From: DRYS01 sp964491605
GTDB lineage: Archaea > Thermoproteota > CALKCG01 > B24 > DRYS01
DNA: 64,000 nt
Assembly (NCBI GenBank): GCA_964491605.1
Contig: CAZBGY010000004.1
Location: 1 to 64,000 of the forward strand
Reading direction: 5' to 3'
Shown: positions 8,294 to 17,540 of the stretch, one piece after another
How the letters are laid out: every line of letters begins with the position of its first letter
How positions within the stretch are numbered: the stretch's first letter is position 1
Program-made: the position numbers and the translations under genes
Notes under the pieces: model-generated
The model's database searches: none
Seen by the model: the letters and a program-made list of their open reading frames with translations, nothing else
Told to the model about the DNA's origin: nothing

Positions 8294-9859
8294 ATGTATA
8301 GGTTAGGTAGGAAGATTCCGGCCACTATGTCTACGCAGCATCCTGATAACGTTTTCACACCTCCATGGCTACGAGGCACGGAGATCCTGGACGGCGATGA
8401 CGAGGTCTACGAGGCATACTATGTTTTCAGAAAGCTTAACGTAGATGAGCAGATGTGGGATTGGGAGGGGAAGGATGCTGATGTACATGTTGTGCGTAAG
8501 CTACTACTGATCGATAAGGATTTCTTCGTAGAGCATAAGCTTGGTGAAGACTACTTCTTAACCTATAGGCTTCCAAACCCTTTCGTAGAACCTATCGAGA
8601 GGAAAAGCTTTATAGAATGCCTCGAAACGATACCTAGATTCTACGATTATATCGATAAGATATGCGGAACGGGAACGCCACCGGTATTCGAAGTCATACT
8701 ACCTTTAACCACTTCGTCTAGGGAGCTTATGGTAGTCTACGAGGCATACCGTAGTCTGATAGCTAGGAGGGATTCTATAAAGCTGATCGACGATACGCTG
8801 CTATCGGATATCATAGGATCTACGAAGCCTGAGGTTATAGAGGTTATACCCCTTCTGGAGGATATCGATAGCATACTGAAGCTAGATACTATAATCGGAG
8901 AGTATATCGCTAGGGTTAAACCATCGTATCTAAGGGTATTCATAGCTAGGTCAGATCCTGCTCTAAACTACGGCTTAATACCGGCTACCATACTAGCTAA
9001 GATAGCTTTAGCTAAGATCCATAGGCTATCGGAGAAGTATGGGATAGATATCTATCCCATAATAGGTGGAGGACCACCACCCTTCAGAGGACATATATCC
9101 CCTCTGAATATAGAGAATGCCCTAGAAGAGTATAGAGGTTACAAAACTATAACGGTGCAATCATCCTTCAAATATGACCATCCTATAAATGTAGTAGCGA
9201 AAGCCGTGGAATATACGAGTACAACCCTAAGAAGAGATGAAACAAGCTATCTAGAAGATCTAGCAGAGTATATCGAAACCGATATCGAAACCATACTATC
9301 AGCAGTAGGTAAACTTATGAGTAGATATCAGGAGGAGGTTGCTAGACTAGCAGATCTAGTAAACGATGTAGCATTACTAGTTCCAGCTAGGAGGGCTAGA
9401 AGGCTCCATATAGGTCTATACGGGTATAGTAGAAGCGTCGGCTCTGTGAAGCTTCCTAGAGCTATACCATATGTATCAGCACTGTATAGTCTAGGTATGC
9501 CACCGGAGTTTATGGGTCTCTCAGCCCTAGCGGAGCTAAGCGAATATGAATGGAATGCTGTGAGGAATCTATACGTCAAGATGAGGGTGGATCTAAGCTA
9601 TGCAGCACGTCATCTACATATAGAGAATGTAGAGCTCCTTAGGAATCATGGTAGATACGATTTAAACGATGCATTAAAGATGTATATGGAGGATCTATCT
9701 GAAGCTGAATCGCTAGGTATCAAATTCGAGATAAACAGCTTGGAAGATAAGCTATACCTAAACACCGTTAATAGCTTCCTCATAGCATTCCTCCTAGGTA
9801 GAAGGGATGCTGAAGATTACCTCGTTAAAGCAGCTATGATTAGAAGATTTCTCGGCTAG
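8294..9859 (+). CDS. ppcA: Archaeal-type phosphoenolpyruvate carboxylase
   Basis: A 521-residue enzyme of the short archaeal PEPC family that fixes bicarbonate onto PEP to give oxaloacetate, replenishing the citric acid cycle. The opening RKIPATMSTQHPDN is diagnostic of the family. Further landmarks are WDWEGKDADVHVVRKLL, FIARSDPALNYG, GGGPPPFRGH and a long helical C-terminus. Its length fits archaeal PEPC (about 480-530) rather than the 900-residue bacterial enzyme. A TATA-like TTTTTATATC lies about 35-40 bases before the ATG. It is a single-gene unit. Confidence 0.96.
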   Translation: MYRLGRKIPATMSTQHPDNVFTPPWLRGTEILDGDDEVYEAYYVFRKLNVDEQMWDWEGKDADVHVVRKLLLIDKDFFVEHKLGEDYFLTYRLPNPFVEPIERKSFIECLETIPRFYDYIDKICGTGTPPVFEVILPLTTSSRELMVVYEAYRSLIARRDSIKLIDDTLLSDIIGSTKPEVIEVIPLLEDIDSILKLDTIIGEYIARVKPSYLRVFIARSDPALNYGLIPATILAKIALAKIHRLSEKYGIDIYPIIGGGPPPFRGHISPLNIENALEEYRGYKTITVQSSFKYDHPINVVAKAVEYTSTTLRRDETSYLEDLAEYIETDIETILSAVGKLMSRYQEEVARLADLVNDVALLVPARRARRLHIGLYGYSRSVGSVKLPRAIPYVSALYSLGMPPEFMGLSALAELSEYEWNAVRNLYVKMRVDLSYAARHLHIENVELLRNHGRYDLNDALKMYMEDLSEAESLGIKFEINSLEDKLYLNTVNSFLIAFLLGRRDAEDYLVKAAMIRRFLG

Positions 9860-10329
9860 AATATTCTAGATACCTAGTATTAGAAGAAAGTTTGAGTAAA
9901 CCTCAGAGGAACGTACGTTATGCTATCAATCCTTGCATACTTCAGGAACGATAAGGTTCTCACCCTTAACAACATCCATAGGGTATAAATCAACATTCTT
10001 AGAGATCGCGGATCTGGAAATAGAATCTTTATCGACGGATAAATATCCATCGTTAAGGCTAATAGGGGGGCATATGGAGAATAATACTGTGATCATATCT
10101 AACAGTTATCAACGCCTCTATGGCAGAGGATTATTCACGATAAGTTCTACCCACTCGTCCTAGATAAGATCGAAATCCAAAATTTATGTATATAGTTATA
10201 GCGTTAATCCTTTCTCGATGCGAGATTCAGGATATAATACGCTAAAAAAGCCTGAATAAACTTTAGAAAAGCTTATATCATGCTACCGATTCCTAATCCT
10301 CGGTTCTAGAGGAGGGCTGGAGAGGGGGC
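9860..10329. other. Gap between ppcA and kamA, no clear gene
   Basis: About 470 bases. Open frames exist on both strands (plus 9933-10163; a minus frame of about 57 codons ending near 9936), but neither has a recognisable motif or a good start site, so I call no gene. The last 70 bases hold a likely kamA promoter (CTTATATCA near 10270) and its ribosome site (GGAGGG). Confidence 0.4.
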
Positions 10330-11412
10330 GTGGCTGAAGAGGATTGGAGATTTCTCCTCAAGGATCTGATTAGTAGACCAGAACAGATAACGGAGAAGTT
10401 TAAAATCGATATAGAGCCTCTTAAAGCCGTCGTAGCGGTCTACCCTATGAGGATTTCAAGGTATTACTTCAACCTTATAGAGGATGTCGGGGATCCCATA
10501 TGGATGCAGTGTATACCTAGTCCTCTCGAACTCATGGATCCGTACGGATTCGAGGATCCGTTGAACGAGGAGGGTGATAGCCCCGTACCAGGTTTGGTTC
10601 ATAGATATCCTGATAGGATTCTTATGTGCGTATCCACGGTATGCGCTACCTATTGTAGATTCTGTACGAGGAAAAGGATGGTTGGTAGATCACCTGCTAG
10701 GTTATCTATGGATGCTTGGATGAAGCAGATAGAGTATATTAAGGGTAATCCATCTATAAGGGATGTACTACTCTCAGGTGGGGATCCATTAATGCTTCCA
10801 GATGAAACCCTGGATCGAATACTCAGCAAGGTTAGAGCTATACCTCACGTAGAGATCATAAGGATAGGATCTAGGATGCCCTGCACCCTACCGCAGAGGA
10901 TAACACCTAAGCTATGCAGTATACTGAAGAAGTATCACCCACTCTATGTGAACGTACACTTCAACCATCCTAGGGAGATAACCGATGAGAGCGAGAGAGC
11001 ATGCGGATTACTAGCTGATGCAGGCATACCGCTCGGGAATCAATCAGTACTATTGAAGGGTGTGAATAATGACCCTAAGGTTATGAAGGAGCTTGTACAT
11101 AAACTATTGAAGATACGCGTTAGACCATACTACCTATTCCAGATGGATTTAGTTAAGGGTGCATCGCATTTCAGGACTAGGGTTGAAGATGGAATAAAAA
11201 TACTTGAATCGCTTATAGGCTATACATCGGGTTTAGCTATACCTAGGTACGTCATAGATGCTCCCGGCGGTGGGGGTAAGATACCTATCCAGCCCAATTA
11301 CATCGTAGCTTTCGATAAGGATAGAGTAGTTCTCAGAAACTATGAAGGGAAGATATATGTCTACCCGCAGCCTTCCATGGAGGAGACCGTAACCTACGTT
11401 ACGGCTCCCTAG
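10330..11412 (+). CDS. kamA: Lysine 2,3-aminomutase, KamA family radical SAM enzyme
   Basis: A 360-residue radical-SAM, PLP-dependent enzyme converting L-lysine to L-beta-lysine. C105, C109 and C112 form the CxxxCxxC cluster motif (CATYCRFC). The PLP lysine is in DAPGGGGKIP near residue 319. The two aspartates that bind the lysine side-chain amine in the clostridial enzyme, in (Q)MDLVKG and VIDAPGG, are kept, which favours lysine over glutamate as substrate. The start is GTG with a GGAGGG site upstream. Only 25 bases separate it from the ATP-grasp gene. No beta-lysine acetyltransferase (AblB) is nearby, so N-acetyl-beta-lysine is not the obvious product. Confidence 0.88.
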   Translation: MAEEDWRFLLKDLISRPEQITEKFKIDIEPLKAVVAVYPMRISRYYFNLIEDVGDPIWMQCIPSPLELMDPYGFEDPLNEEGDSPVPGLVHRYPDRILMCVSTVCATYCRFCTRKRMVGRSPARLSMDAWMKQIEYIKGNPSIRDVLLSGGDPLMLPDETLDRILSKVRAIPHVEIIRIGSRMPCTLPQRITPKLCSILKKYHPLYVNVHFNHPREITDESERACGLLADAGIPLGNQSVLLKGVNNDPKVMKELVHKLLKIRVRPYYLFQMDLVKGASHFRTRVEDGIKILESLIGYTSGLAIPRYVIDAPGGGGKIPIQPNYIVAFDKDRVVLRNYEGKIYVYPQPSMEETVTYVTAP

Positions 11413-11437
11413 CTTCCCGGAGGCTGTTATCAAAACT

Positions 11438-12496
11438 ATGCCGTTGAAGGTATGCTTAACATACAATCTTAGAAGGATAGCTACCGACTGCATGCCTGAG
11501 GACTATTATGTAGAATACGATGATGAGGAGACTGTGAATGCTATAGCTAGAGCTTTAGAAAGATGCGGATGTAGCGTAGTTAAGGTGGAAGCTGATGAGG
11601 ACGCGTATATACGAATCAGAGAGGAGGCCCCCGATATAGTATTCAATATAGCCGAGGGATTGAGGGGGGAGAGTAGAGAAGCGCATATACCTGCTATGCT
11701 AGAGATGCTGAGTATACCGTATACCGGATCTGGTCCTTTAACCCTAGCTGTATGCTTGGATAAAGCTTTAACCCATAAGGTATTATCGGCTTACGGTCTA
11801 CCATCACCTAAATTCCAGGTGTTTGAGGATGGTGGGGAGGAGCTTGATAACAGCCTAGAGTTTCCCCTTATAGTTAAACCTCTATGCGAGGGGTCGAGTA
11901 AGGGTGTGAGAAGCACATCGCTCGTTAAGGATGAGGAGTCCCTTAGAAAGCAGGTTTTATGGGTTATATCAACTTATAAGCAGCCCGCTATAGTCGAAGA
12001 ATTCCTACCTGGTAGGGAGTTTACGATAGGAATCCTAGGTAATAGGGATCCGATAGTGCTCCCTATAGTCGAGATCTTACTCGATAAGCTACCTAGAGGA
12101 GCTAACCCTATATATTCTTACGAAGCTAAATGGGTTTGGGATACACCCGATAAACCTCTAGATATACTCCGATGCCCAGCCGATATACCTTCAAGTCTAG
12201 AAGCTAAACTTAGAGATATAGCTGTTAAAACGTTCAGGGCTCTTAGATGTAGGGATGTATGTCGTATAGATGTTAGGCTCGATAGGTATGGTGAGCCGTG
12301 TATAATGGAGGTTAATCCTTTACCAGGTTTAATACCGAATCCAGATGCACATTCAGCTCTACCTACAGCCGCTAGGGCAGCTGGCTACAGTTATGATGAG
12401 CTTATATGTACAATCCTATGGTATGCTCTTGAAAGATACGGTATGGAGGATAGATTAAAGGATAGATCTCTTGTTAAGCTTCCCAGATCTCTCTAG
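11438..12496 (+). CDS. ATP-grasp ligase, D-Ala-D-Ala ligase-like
   Basis: A 352-residue ATP-dependent carboxylate-amine ligase of the Ddl superfamily. Motifs are FNIAEGLRGESREAHIP and YTGSGPLTLAVCLDK in the N-domain, VKPLCEGSSKGV (ATP-binding loop), EEFLPGREFTIGI, and the metal-ligand end RIDVRLDRYG with IMEVNPLPGLIP. Archaea of this type have no peptidoglycan, so the substrate is probably not D-alanine. It is in tandem with kamA and paralogous to the converging next gene. A role joining beta-lysine to another amino acid is inference. Its 3' end overlaps the converging gene by 42 bases. Confidence 0.85.
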   Translation: MPLKVCLTYNLRRIATDCMPEDYYVEYDDEETVNAIARALERCGCSVVKVEADEDAYIRIREEAPDIVFNIAEGLRGESREAHIPAMLEMLSIPYTGSGPLTLAVCLDKALTHKVLSAYGLPSPKFQVFEDGGEELDNSLEFPLIVKPLCEGSSKGVRSTSLVKDEESLRKQVLWVISTYKQPAIVEEFLPGREFTIGILGNRDPIVLPIVEILLDKLPRGANPIYSYEAKWVWDTPDKPLDILRCPADIPSSLEAKLRDIAVKTFRALRCRDVCRIDVRLDRYGEPCIMEVNPLPGLIPNPDAHSALPTAARAAGYSYDELICTILWYALERYGMEDRLKDRSLVKLPRSL

Positions 12497-13498
12497 GGCA
12501 TAAGATATTATCTTAGCTATGAAATCCTCGTAGCTTATACCAGAAGCTTTCAAACTCCTAGCGAAACCTGAATCCAGCGATATATCTGGATTAGGATTAA
12601 CCTCCAAGACGTATGGTACACCATCCCTAAGCCTAATATCTACACGGCCATAATCCCTGCATCTTAAAGCTTTATAAGCTTTCAAAGCAACATCCTCCAC
12701 CCTAGCTTTCACATCGCTATCGAGAAAGGCTGGACACACAGGCTTAGTCTTTTCATACTCATAGCTTCCCTTAACCCATTTAGCATAGTAATCCACTATC
12801 CTAGGTTCATCATCGAATTCGAATATTATCTCGGATATTGCTAGTATAGCGGGATTATCTCCTCCTAAGAATGCTACGTTAAGCTCCCTACCAGCTATGT
12901 ACTCTTCTACCAATGCTGGTTGACGATACCTTTCGACGATATACTCAACCCTATCTTTAAGCTCTTCGAAATACTTAACGAAGCTCTTACGAGTTATACC
13001 TATACTAGCATCCTCGGCTGATGGTTTAACTATAAGGGGGAAGTTTAGCTTGAAATCCCAATCCGATATACTCTTCAGAACCCTATAATCCGGTGTAGGT
13101 ATACCTCTAGCCTTGAATATATCTTTAGATAGACTTTTATCCCTAGCTAAAGCCAAGGATAATGGATCAGATCCGGTATAAGGGATCCCTAAGAGTTCTA
13201 AGAGAGCTGCTACATTCATCTCATAAATGCTGTATCCGAAGGCACCTTCGCAGAGGTTTACAGCTACATCTGGATCGTAATCCTTAACGATCCTAGCGAA
13301 CTCTAGTATATCATCTTCAAGCGGTATTAGCGTGTATTCTAATCCAAGCTTCTCTAAAGCCGATCTAACGGCTTCAACCTCCTCTAGTACGCCTGCTTCA
13401 GAAATATATTCGAGGCTATCAGATGATCTACCGACCGGTGTATTGTATAGAATCGCAACCTTCAATCCTCGATCACCGATCACTCTTCCTAGAAGCAA
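12455..13498 (-). CDS. Second ATP-grasp ligase, D-Ala-D-Ala ligase-like
   Basis: A 347-residue paralogue of the preceding ligase with the same landmarks: VNLCEGAFGYSIYEMN, YTGSDPLSLALARDK, VKPSAEDASIGI, VEEYIAGRELNVAFLGG, and the metal end VDIRLRDGVPYVLEVNPNPD. Having two Ddl-like enzymes beside one KamA suggests either two successive couplings or two acceptor specificities. It is transcribed after, and overlaps by ten bases, the cysteine-cluster gene. Substrates are unknown. Confidence 0.85.
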   Translation of the reverse strand: MLLGRVIGDRGLKVAILYNTPVGRSSDSLEYISEAGVLEEVEAVRSALEKLGLEYTLIPLEDDILEFARIVKDYDPDVAVNLCEGAFGYSIYEMNVAALLELLGIPYTGSDPLSLALARDKSLSKDIFKARGIPTPDYRVLKSISDWDFKLNFPLIVKPSAEDASIGITRKSFVKYFEELKDRVEYIVERYRQPALVEEYIAGRELNVAFLGGDNPAILAISEIIFEFDDEPRIVDYYAKWVKGSYEYEKTKPVCPAFLDSDVKARVEDVALKAYKALRCRDYGRVDIRLRDGVPYVLEVNPNPDISLDSGFARSLKASGISYEDFIAKIISYALERSGKLNKRSIL

Positions 13499-14115
13499 TT
13501 AGACATATATCTAGCTATAAGCCATTCTAGAAGCTTAGAAGGTTCTACACCCCTATCGTATGCCTCCCTAAATACATATTCATTCTCCTTCAACGCTATG
13601 TACATACCTCTCAGATCCCTCCTTAATCCTGACTCATCCATATCGAGCTCAAGCATTATTCTTTCAGGTGTGAAACCCCATAGCTTAGCCATAGTGCATT
13701 CACCTATAACCTCTATCTCGAAGTCTTCATCTAGGGGGTTCGAACTTTCACGCCACCAGAAGGGCCATACTACGCATATCAGAGGTCTATAACGACCAAG
13801 CATACATCCTAAACCATGCTTAAGAACGATACAAGATCCAGCTAGGAACTTCATCTGAATCCTATACCATGATCCACCCCATCGATAGTACACCATCCTC
13901 ATCTCAGGGTCTTCTAGATGACCACGGTAAGTTTCAGGTATCTCGCTACATTCAAGTATACTCCTAGCCGATTCTAAACCTACATGGCTAACTATACGCT
14001 TGATATCAGCGTAGAGTATGAATGGCTGGCATCTGCTGCAACATCCTAAACCTAAGGATGCGCATAGGATGCATGATCTATGAGAAACATAATCGAGCGA
14101 ATTAGATAAAGCCAT
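13489..14115 (-). CDS. YkgJ-like cysteine-cluster protein
   Basis: A 208-residue protein with an N-terminal cysteine array (C15, C18, C25, C26, C29 in SCILCASLGLGCCSRCQPF) and later cysteines in GSCIVLKHGLGC, PLICVVWPF and GECTMAK. This resembles the YkgJ/FliB-type zinc- or iron-chelating cluster family, whose molecular role is poorly known. It is the first gene of a two-gene unit with the second ATP-grasp ligase, which makes a link to that pathway likely. It could be a metal-dependent modifying enzyme; I assign no reaction. Confidence 0.65.
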   Translation of the reverse strand: MALSNSLDYVSHRSCILCASLGLGCCSRCQPFILYADIKRIVSHVGLESARSILECSEIPETYRGHLEDPEMRMVYYRWGGSWYRIQMKFLAGSCIVLKHGLGCMLGRYRPLICVVWPFWWRESSNPLDEDFEIEVIGECTMAKLWGFTPERIMLELDMDESGLRRDLRGMYIALKENEYVFREAYDRGVEPSKLLEWLIARYMSNCF

Positions 14116-14286
14116 CTCGATGTAGAATGTGTCGTTTATCGACCCCGATCTATAAACGTTGTATATGTACCGCTAATAGGCAATATATATTTGAGGGTAT
14201 TACGTTGCAAGATATGTGATGTACATAGTTGTATGATCTAGCATCATTCGTAAGTTAAATTTAATCTGAAGCTAGAAGCCTAAGAT

Positions 14287-14296
14287 TATTTATATA
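14287..14296 (+). promoter_or_regulatory. TATA box of the GT4 glycosyltransferase
   Basis: TATTTATATA centred about 30 bases before the ATG at 14322, the spacing of a leaderless archaeal gene. The rest of the spacer (14116-14283) shows nothing. Confidence 0.55.
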
Positions 14297-14321
14297 GGAG
14301 TAGCTATTAGCCTTAGAAGCT

Positions 14322-15566
14322 ATGGATATAGCGTTCTTCACGTGGGAGTATCCGCCTAGGATAGTAGGAGGGCTTGGGGTATACTCATACGAGGTTACAC
14401 GTAGATACGTTAAGATGGGGCATAATGTTTACGTATTCACGATGAACGATGGAAATCTCAAGACTAGAGAGCTTATAGGCGGCGTGGAAGTTCATAGACC
14501 ACTACTCATGGATATAACAGGTATAATGTTCGATATAGTTGCATCAGAGCTTAAGAATTGGGGTCCAGGATTCAAGTTCTTCTCAGATATATACCTATAT
14601 AATCTATTATCAGCTTCTAAGTTGATAAACGATCTGCACAGGTTTGAAGGATATAGGTTCGATATAATATCCGTTCACGATTGGCTTTCAGTTGTATCAG
14701 GGCTTCTAGTTAAGAAGCATCTAGCGATACCTATGGCCTTCCATGTACATAGTACAGAGAGGGGGAGGACGCTTGGAAACGGATCTATGACCGTTATGGA
14801 GCTTGAAAGGAAGGGGGCGTATGGAGCTGATAGAATAATAACCGTATCATATGCTATGAAGACAGAACTTGAAACGCTAGGATTCCCCGTAGATAAGATA
14901 GATGTCGTCTATAACGGAGTTGATCCAGATAAGTATGATCCTAGGAGGGTAGATAGAGAGGAAGTCTATAGGTTGAGAGAGAAGTACGGATTAAAAGAGG
15001 ATGAAAAGATTATACTGTTCATAGGTAGACTTACAGCGGTTAAAGGCGTCGATAAGCTCATACAAGCTATGCCCTATATACTGGCTAAGCATCCAGAAGC
15101 TAGACTAATCGTAGTAGGGTTAGGGGAGCTTAAAGATTACCTCGTAAACCTTACCAAGAATCTAGGCTTGGATGATAAAGTCGTATTAAGATTCGATTTC
15201 CTAAACGAAGATGAACGTATACTACACTACGCTATGTCCGATATATGCGTATTCCCAAGCCTCTACGAGCCTTTCGGCATAGTCTCGGTTGAAGCTATGT
15301 CTATGGCTAAACCCGTCGTAGTAGGTGCTGCAGGTATAAGCGGTATGAGGGAGATAGTAGTGCCATCAGGCGAGAATCAAACAGGTGTACATGTAGATCC
15401 GAGGAGGCCTGAAGATATAGCTTGGGGTGTGAACCTACTGCTCGATGATCCTAAGCTAGCCGAGAAGCTGGGTATGAATGGTAGAAGGAGAGTTCTAGAG
15501 GAATTCACATGGGATCGAATAGCTGAAAAAACTATTAAGATCTACGAGAAACTTACTAAAGCATAG
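14322..15566 (+). CDS. GT4-family glycosyltransferase (glycogen-synthase-like)
   Basis: A 414-residue GT-B enzyme. The N-terminal start FFTWEYPPRIVGGLGVYSYE is the glycogen-synthase-like KxGGL/GGxG donor motif. Then come VHDWLS, HSTERGRTLG, VVYNGVDPDKYDP, the fold-two start FIGRLTAVKGVDKLI, and the catalytic EPFGIVSVEAMSMAKPVV, with the E-x7-E pattern for sugar-nucleotide binding. It is probably a cytosolic glucan or glycoside synthase. It resembles the gene at 21168-22346, and both sit among other sugar-polymer genes. Donor and acceptor are unknown. Confidence 0.88.
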   Translation: MDIAFFTWEYPPRIVGGLGVYSYEVTRRYVKMGHNVYVFTMNDGNLKTRELIGGVEVHRPLLMDITGIMFDIVASELKNWGPGFKFFSDIYLYNLLSASKLINDLHRFEGYRFDIISVHDWLSVVSGLLVKKHLAIPMAFHVHSTERGRTLGNGSMTVMELERKGAYGADRIITVSYAMKTELETLGFPVDKIDVVYNGVDPDKYDPRRVDREEVYRLREKYGLKEDEKIILFIGRLTAVKGVDKLIQAMPYILAKHPEARLIVVGLGELKDYLVNLTKNLGLDDKVVLRFDFLNEDERILHYAMSDICVFPSLYEPFGIVSVEAMSMAKPVVVGAAGISGMREIVVPSGENQTGVHVDPRRPEDIAWGVNLLLDDPKLAEKLGMNGRRRVLEEFTWDRIAEKTIKIYEKLTKA

Positions 15567-15622
15567 GGTTAACGGGAGAGAAAAAATAGTATGGATCTTT
15601 GTGTTGATTTCAGATGCTAATT

Positions 15623-16579
15623 CTACCTTGCCTCCTGTCTTACGAATATTATGTAGGATACTATCAACGTTACAGAGGCTACCAGTACTAATACGAGTAT
15701 ATGCGGCCAAGCCGATGCTAATCCTTGGTATATCGATAGCGATACATTAGGTCTACCCTGCATTAAGCCTATAGATGTATCTAATATATACTGGATTATA
15801 CTCGTGAAATGGTAGTTCGGCGTTATACTGTTTATAGCTTGTGTTATCGCAGCTCTACTCCTCATCTCCTCCATTATACGCTGCATCTCCTCAAGACTAG
15901 GCCTCGTAGCATTCCCACCTGGACGCCGTATTATCTCTATACCCGTTATAGGTCTGTACATATAGGCTACGAGCGAAGCGATTATAGGTATGGCGAAAGT
16001 GAATATAGCCCATAGGGTTACGCCTACTATAACGCTTTGAGTAGTTCTCTTAGATATCGTGGATAGGAGTATAGCTATACCGTAGTAGCTCATAGCGTAT
16101 AGTATCGAGAATACTACGAATAGAGCTAGCCTAGCGATATCATCGCTCGTAGGTGTTACACCTAGGATAGCTATAGATCCACCTACATTAACTATGGATG
16201 CTATGGAGATAGCTATAGATATAGCTAGGAATGCCGCTAGGAACTTCCCAGATATGAACGTATCCCTATATACCGGTTGAGCTAGTACGGTTCTTAGAGT
16301 ACCCTTCTCCCTCTCCCCGGATATAGCGTCACATCCAAGCGCTATACCTATTATCGGAGCGAAATAAGACATAGACGATGCTATCACGGAAGCGGCTCTA
16401 CCTAGGAATCCTGTAGGCATAGCTATACCGAGACCTTGAGCCATGGAGAGAACCGTAAGGTATATCGAAGCCATACCCACCATGAATACGACCGAGAATA
16501 CAGCTACCAGTATTATGAAGCGTTTACTCCTCAGTATATCGGAGAATTCCCTAGATGCAACCGTGAACACTCCAGGCAT
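15623..16579 (-). CDS. ABC-2 type transporter permease
   Basis: A 318-residue membrane protein with about six hydrophobic helices. The first is at residues 20-45, and a large loop containing IEIIRRPGGNATRPSL lies before the last pair. FLGRAASVIASSMSYFAPIIGIALGCDAISGEREKGTLRTVLAQPV is the ABC-2 permease signature region (SGEREKGTL), as in NosY/GldF-like exporters. It lies one base after the ATPase stop and forms an operon with the ATPase and NEW3 protein. Confidence 0.88.
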   Translation of the reverse strand: MPGVFTVASREFSDILRSKRFIILVAVFSVVFMVGMASIYLTVLSMAQGLGIAMPTGFLGRAASVIASSMSYFAPIIGIALGCDAISGEREKGTLRTVLAQPVYRDTFISGKFLAAFLAISIAISIASIVNVGGSIAILGVTPTSDDIARLALFVVFSILYAMSYYGIAILLSTISKRTTQSVIVGVTLWAIFTFAIPIIASLVAYMYRPITGIEIIRRPGGNATRPSLEEMQRIMEEMRSRAAITQAINSITPNYHFTSIIQYILDTSIGLMQGRPNVSLSIYQGLASAWPHILVLVLVASVTLIVSYIIFVRQEAR

Positions 16580-16580
16580 C

Positions 16581-17540
16581 CTAAACCACCTCCCCCTTAT
16601 AATATCTTATAAATAGATCCTCTAGGGATGGTTCCTCAACCCTTAGACTAGATATTTCGAGCCCAAGCTCTGAGGCAAGCTTAACCACATCCACTCTGAT
16701 ATCCTTCGTAGAATCTATATGAATGCCATCGACGCCTATCCTTACACTCTTCACACCGTTCATCCCGGATAAGGCTGTAGCAAGCTTTCCAGCATCACCT
16801 CTAACCTCTACGTGTATCTTATAACCTTCTTCTTCCATAAGTCTGGATACTAGATCCTTAACCTTACCCTGTACGACTATTCTACCGCGATTTATTATAG
16901 CGATAGAATCGCATAGAGGCCCAACTTCGAATAGTAGATGCGTACTCAAAACTACGGTTTTACCTTCCTTACTCAGCTTCGATACTAGATCCTTGAAGGC
17001 TTTAGATCCCTCTGGATCTAAGCCGGCGGTAGGCTCATCTAGCATGAGTAGCTCCGGATCTTTAAGCAGTGCTTGAGCTATACCAAGCCTCTGCTTCATA
17101 CCCCTAGAGAAACCTGAAACCTTCCTATCCTTAACCTCGTATAAACCTACTAACGCTAGGATATCTTCGATACGCTTCCTTCTCTCAAGCTTAGGTATAT
17201 CGTTCAAAGCAGCTATATACTCTAGATTCTGCTCAGCCGTGAGATGCTCGTAGAAACCGAAACCTTCAGGTAGGAATCCAACTCTTCTACGTATCTCACG
17301 AGACTCCCTAACTATATCGTATCCTAGAACCTTACCAGAACCGCTCGTAGGAAGGATTAAACCGGTCAACATCATCAGAAGCGTAGTTTTACCTGCACCG
17401 TTAGGTCCTAGCAAACCGAAGATAGAGGATTTCTCAACTGTGAAATCGAGCTTATCTACAGCTACGATCATACCGCCGCCAGACTTATAAACCTTAGTTA
17501 ACCCGTGTGTCTCGATAACATATTCAGGCATAGAGGTCAC
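16581..17540 (-). CDS. ABC transporter ATP-binding protein (ABC-2 exporter)
   Basis: A 319-residue ATPase with Walker A LLGPNGAGKTTLL, Q-loop VGFLPEGFGFYEHLT, signature SGFSRGMKQRLGIAQ, Walker B LLMLDEPTAGLDPEG and switch His in STHLLFE. The 80-residue C-terminal alpha/beta domain is usual for drug/Nod-factor-type ABC-2 exporters. Its start overlaps the end of the NEW3 gene (ATGA-type coupling). Confidence 0.93.
   Translation of the reverse strand: MTSMPEYVIETHGLTKVYKSGGGMIVAVDKLDFTVEKSSIFGLLGPNGAGKTTLLMMLTGLILPTSGSGKVLGYDIVRESREIRRRVGFLPEGFGFYEHLTAEQNLEYIAALNDIPKLERRKRIEDILALVGLYEVKDRKVSGFSRGMKQRLGIAQALLKDPELLMLDEPTAGLDPEGSKAFKDLVSKLSKEGKTVVLSTHLLFEVGPLCDSIAIINRGRIVVQGKVKDLVSRLMEEEGYKIHVEVRGDAGKLATALSGMNGVKSVRIGVDGIHIDSTKDIRVDVVKLASELGLEISSLRVEEPSLEDLFIRYYKGEVV

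Noticed and set aside
9933..10163. 76-codon plus-strand frame after ppcA
   Set aside because: No ribosome site or recognisable motif; the opposite strand is equally open, so I left it as spacer.
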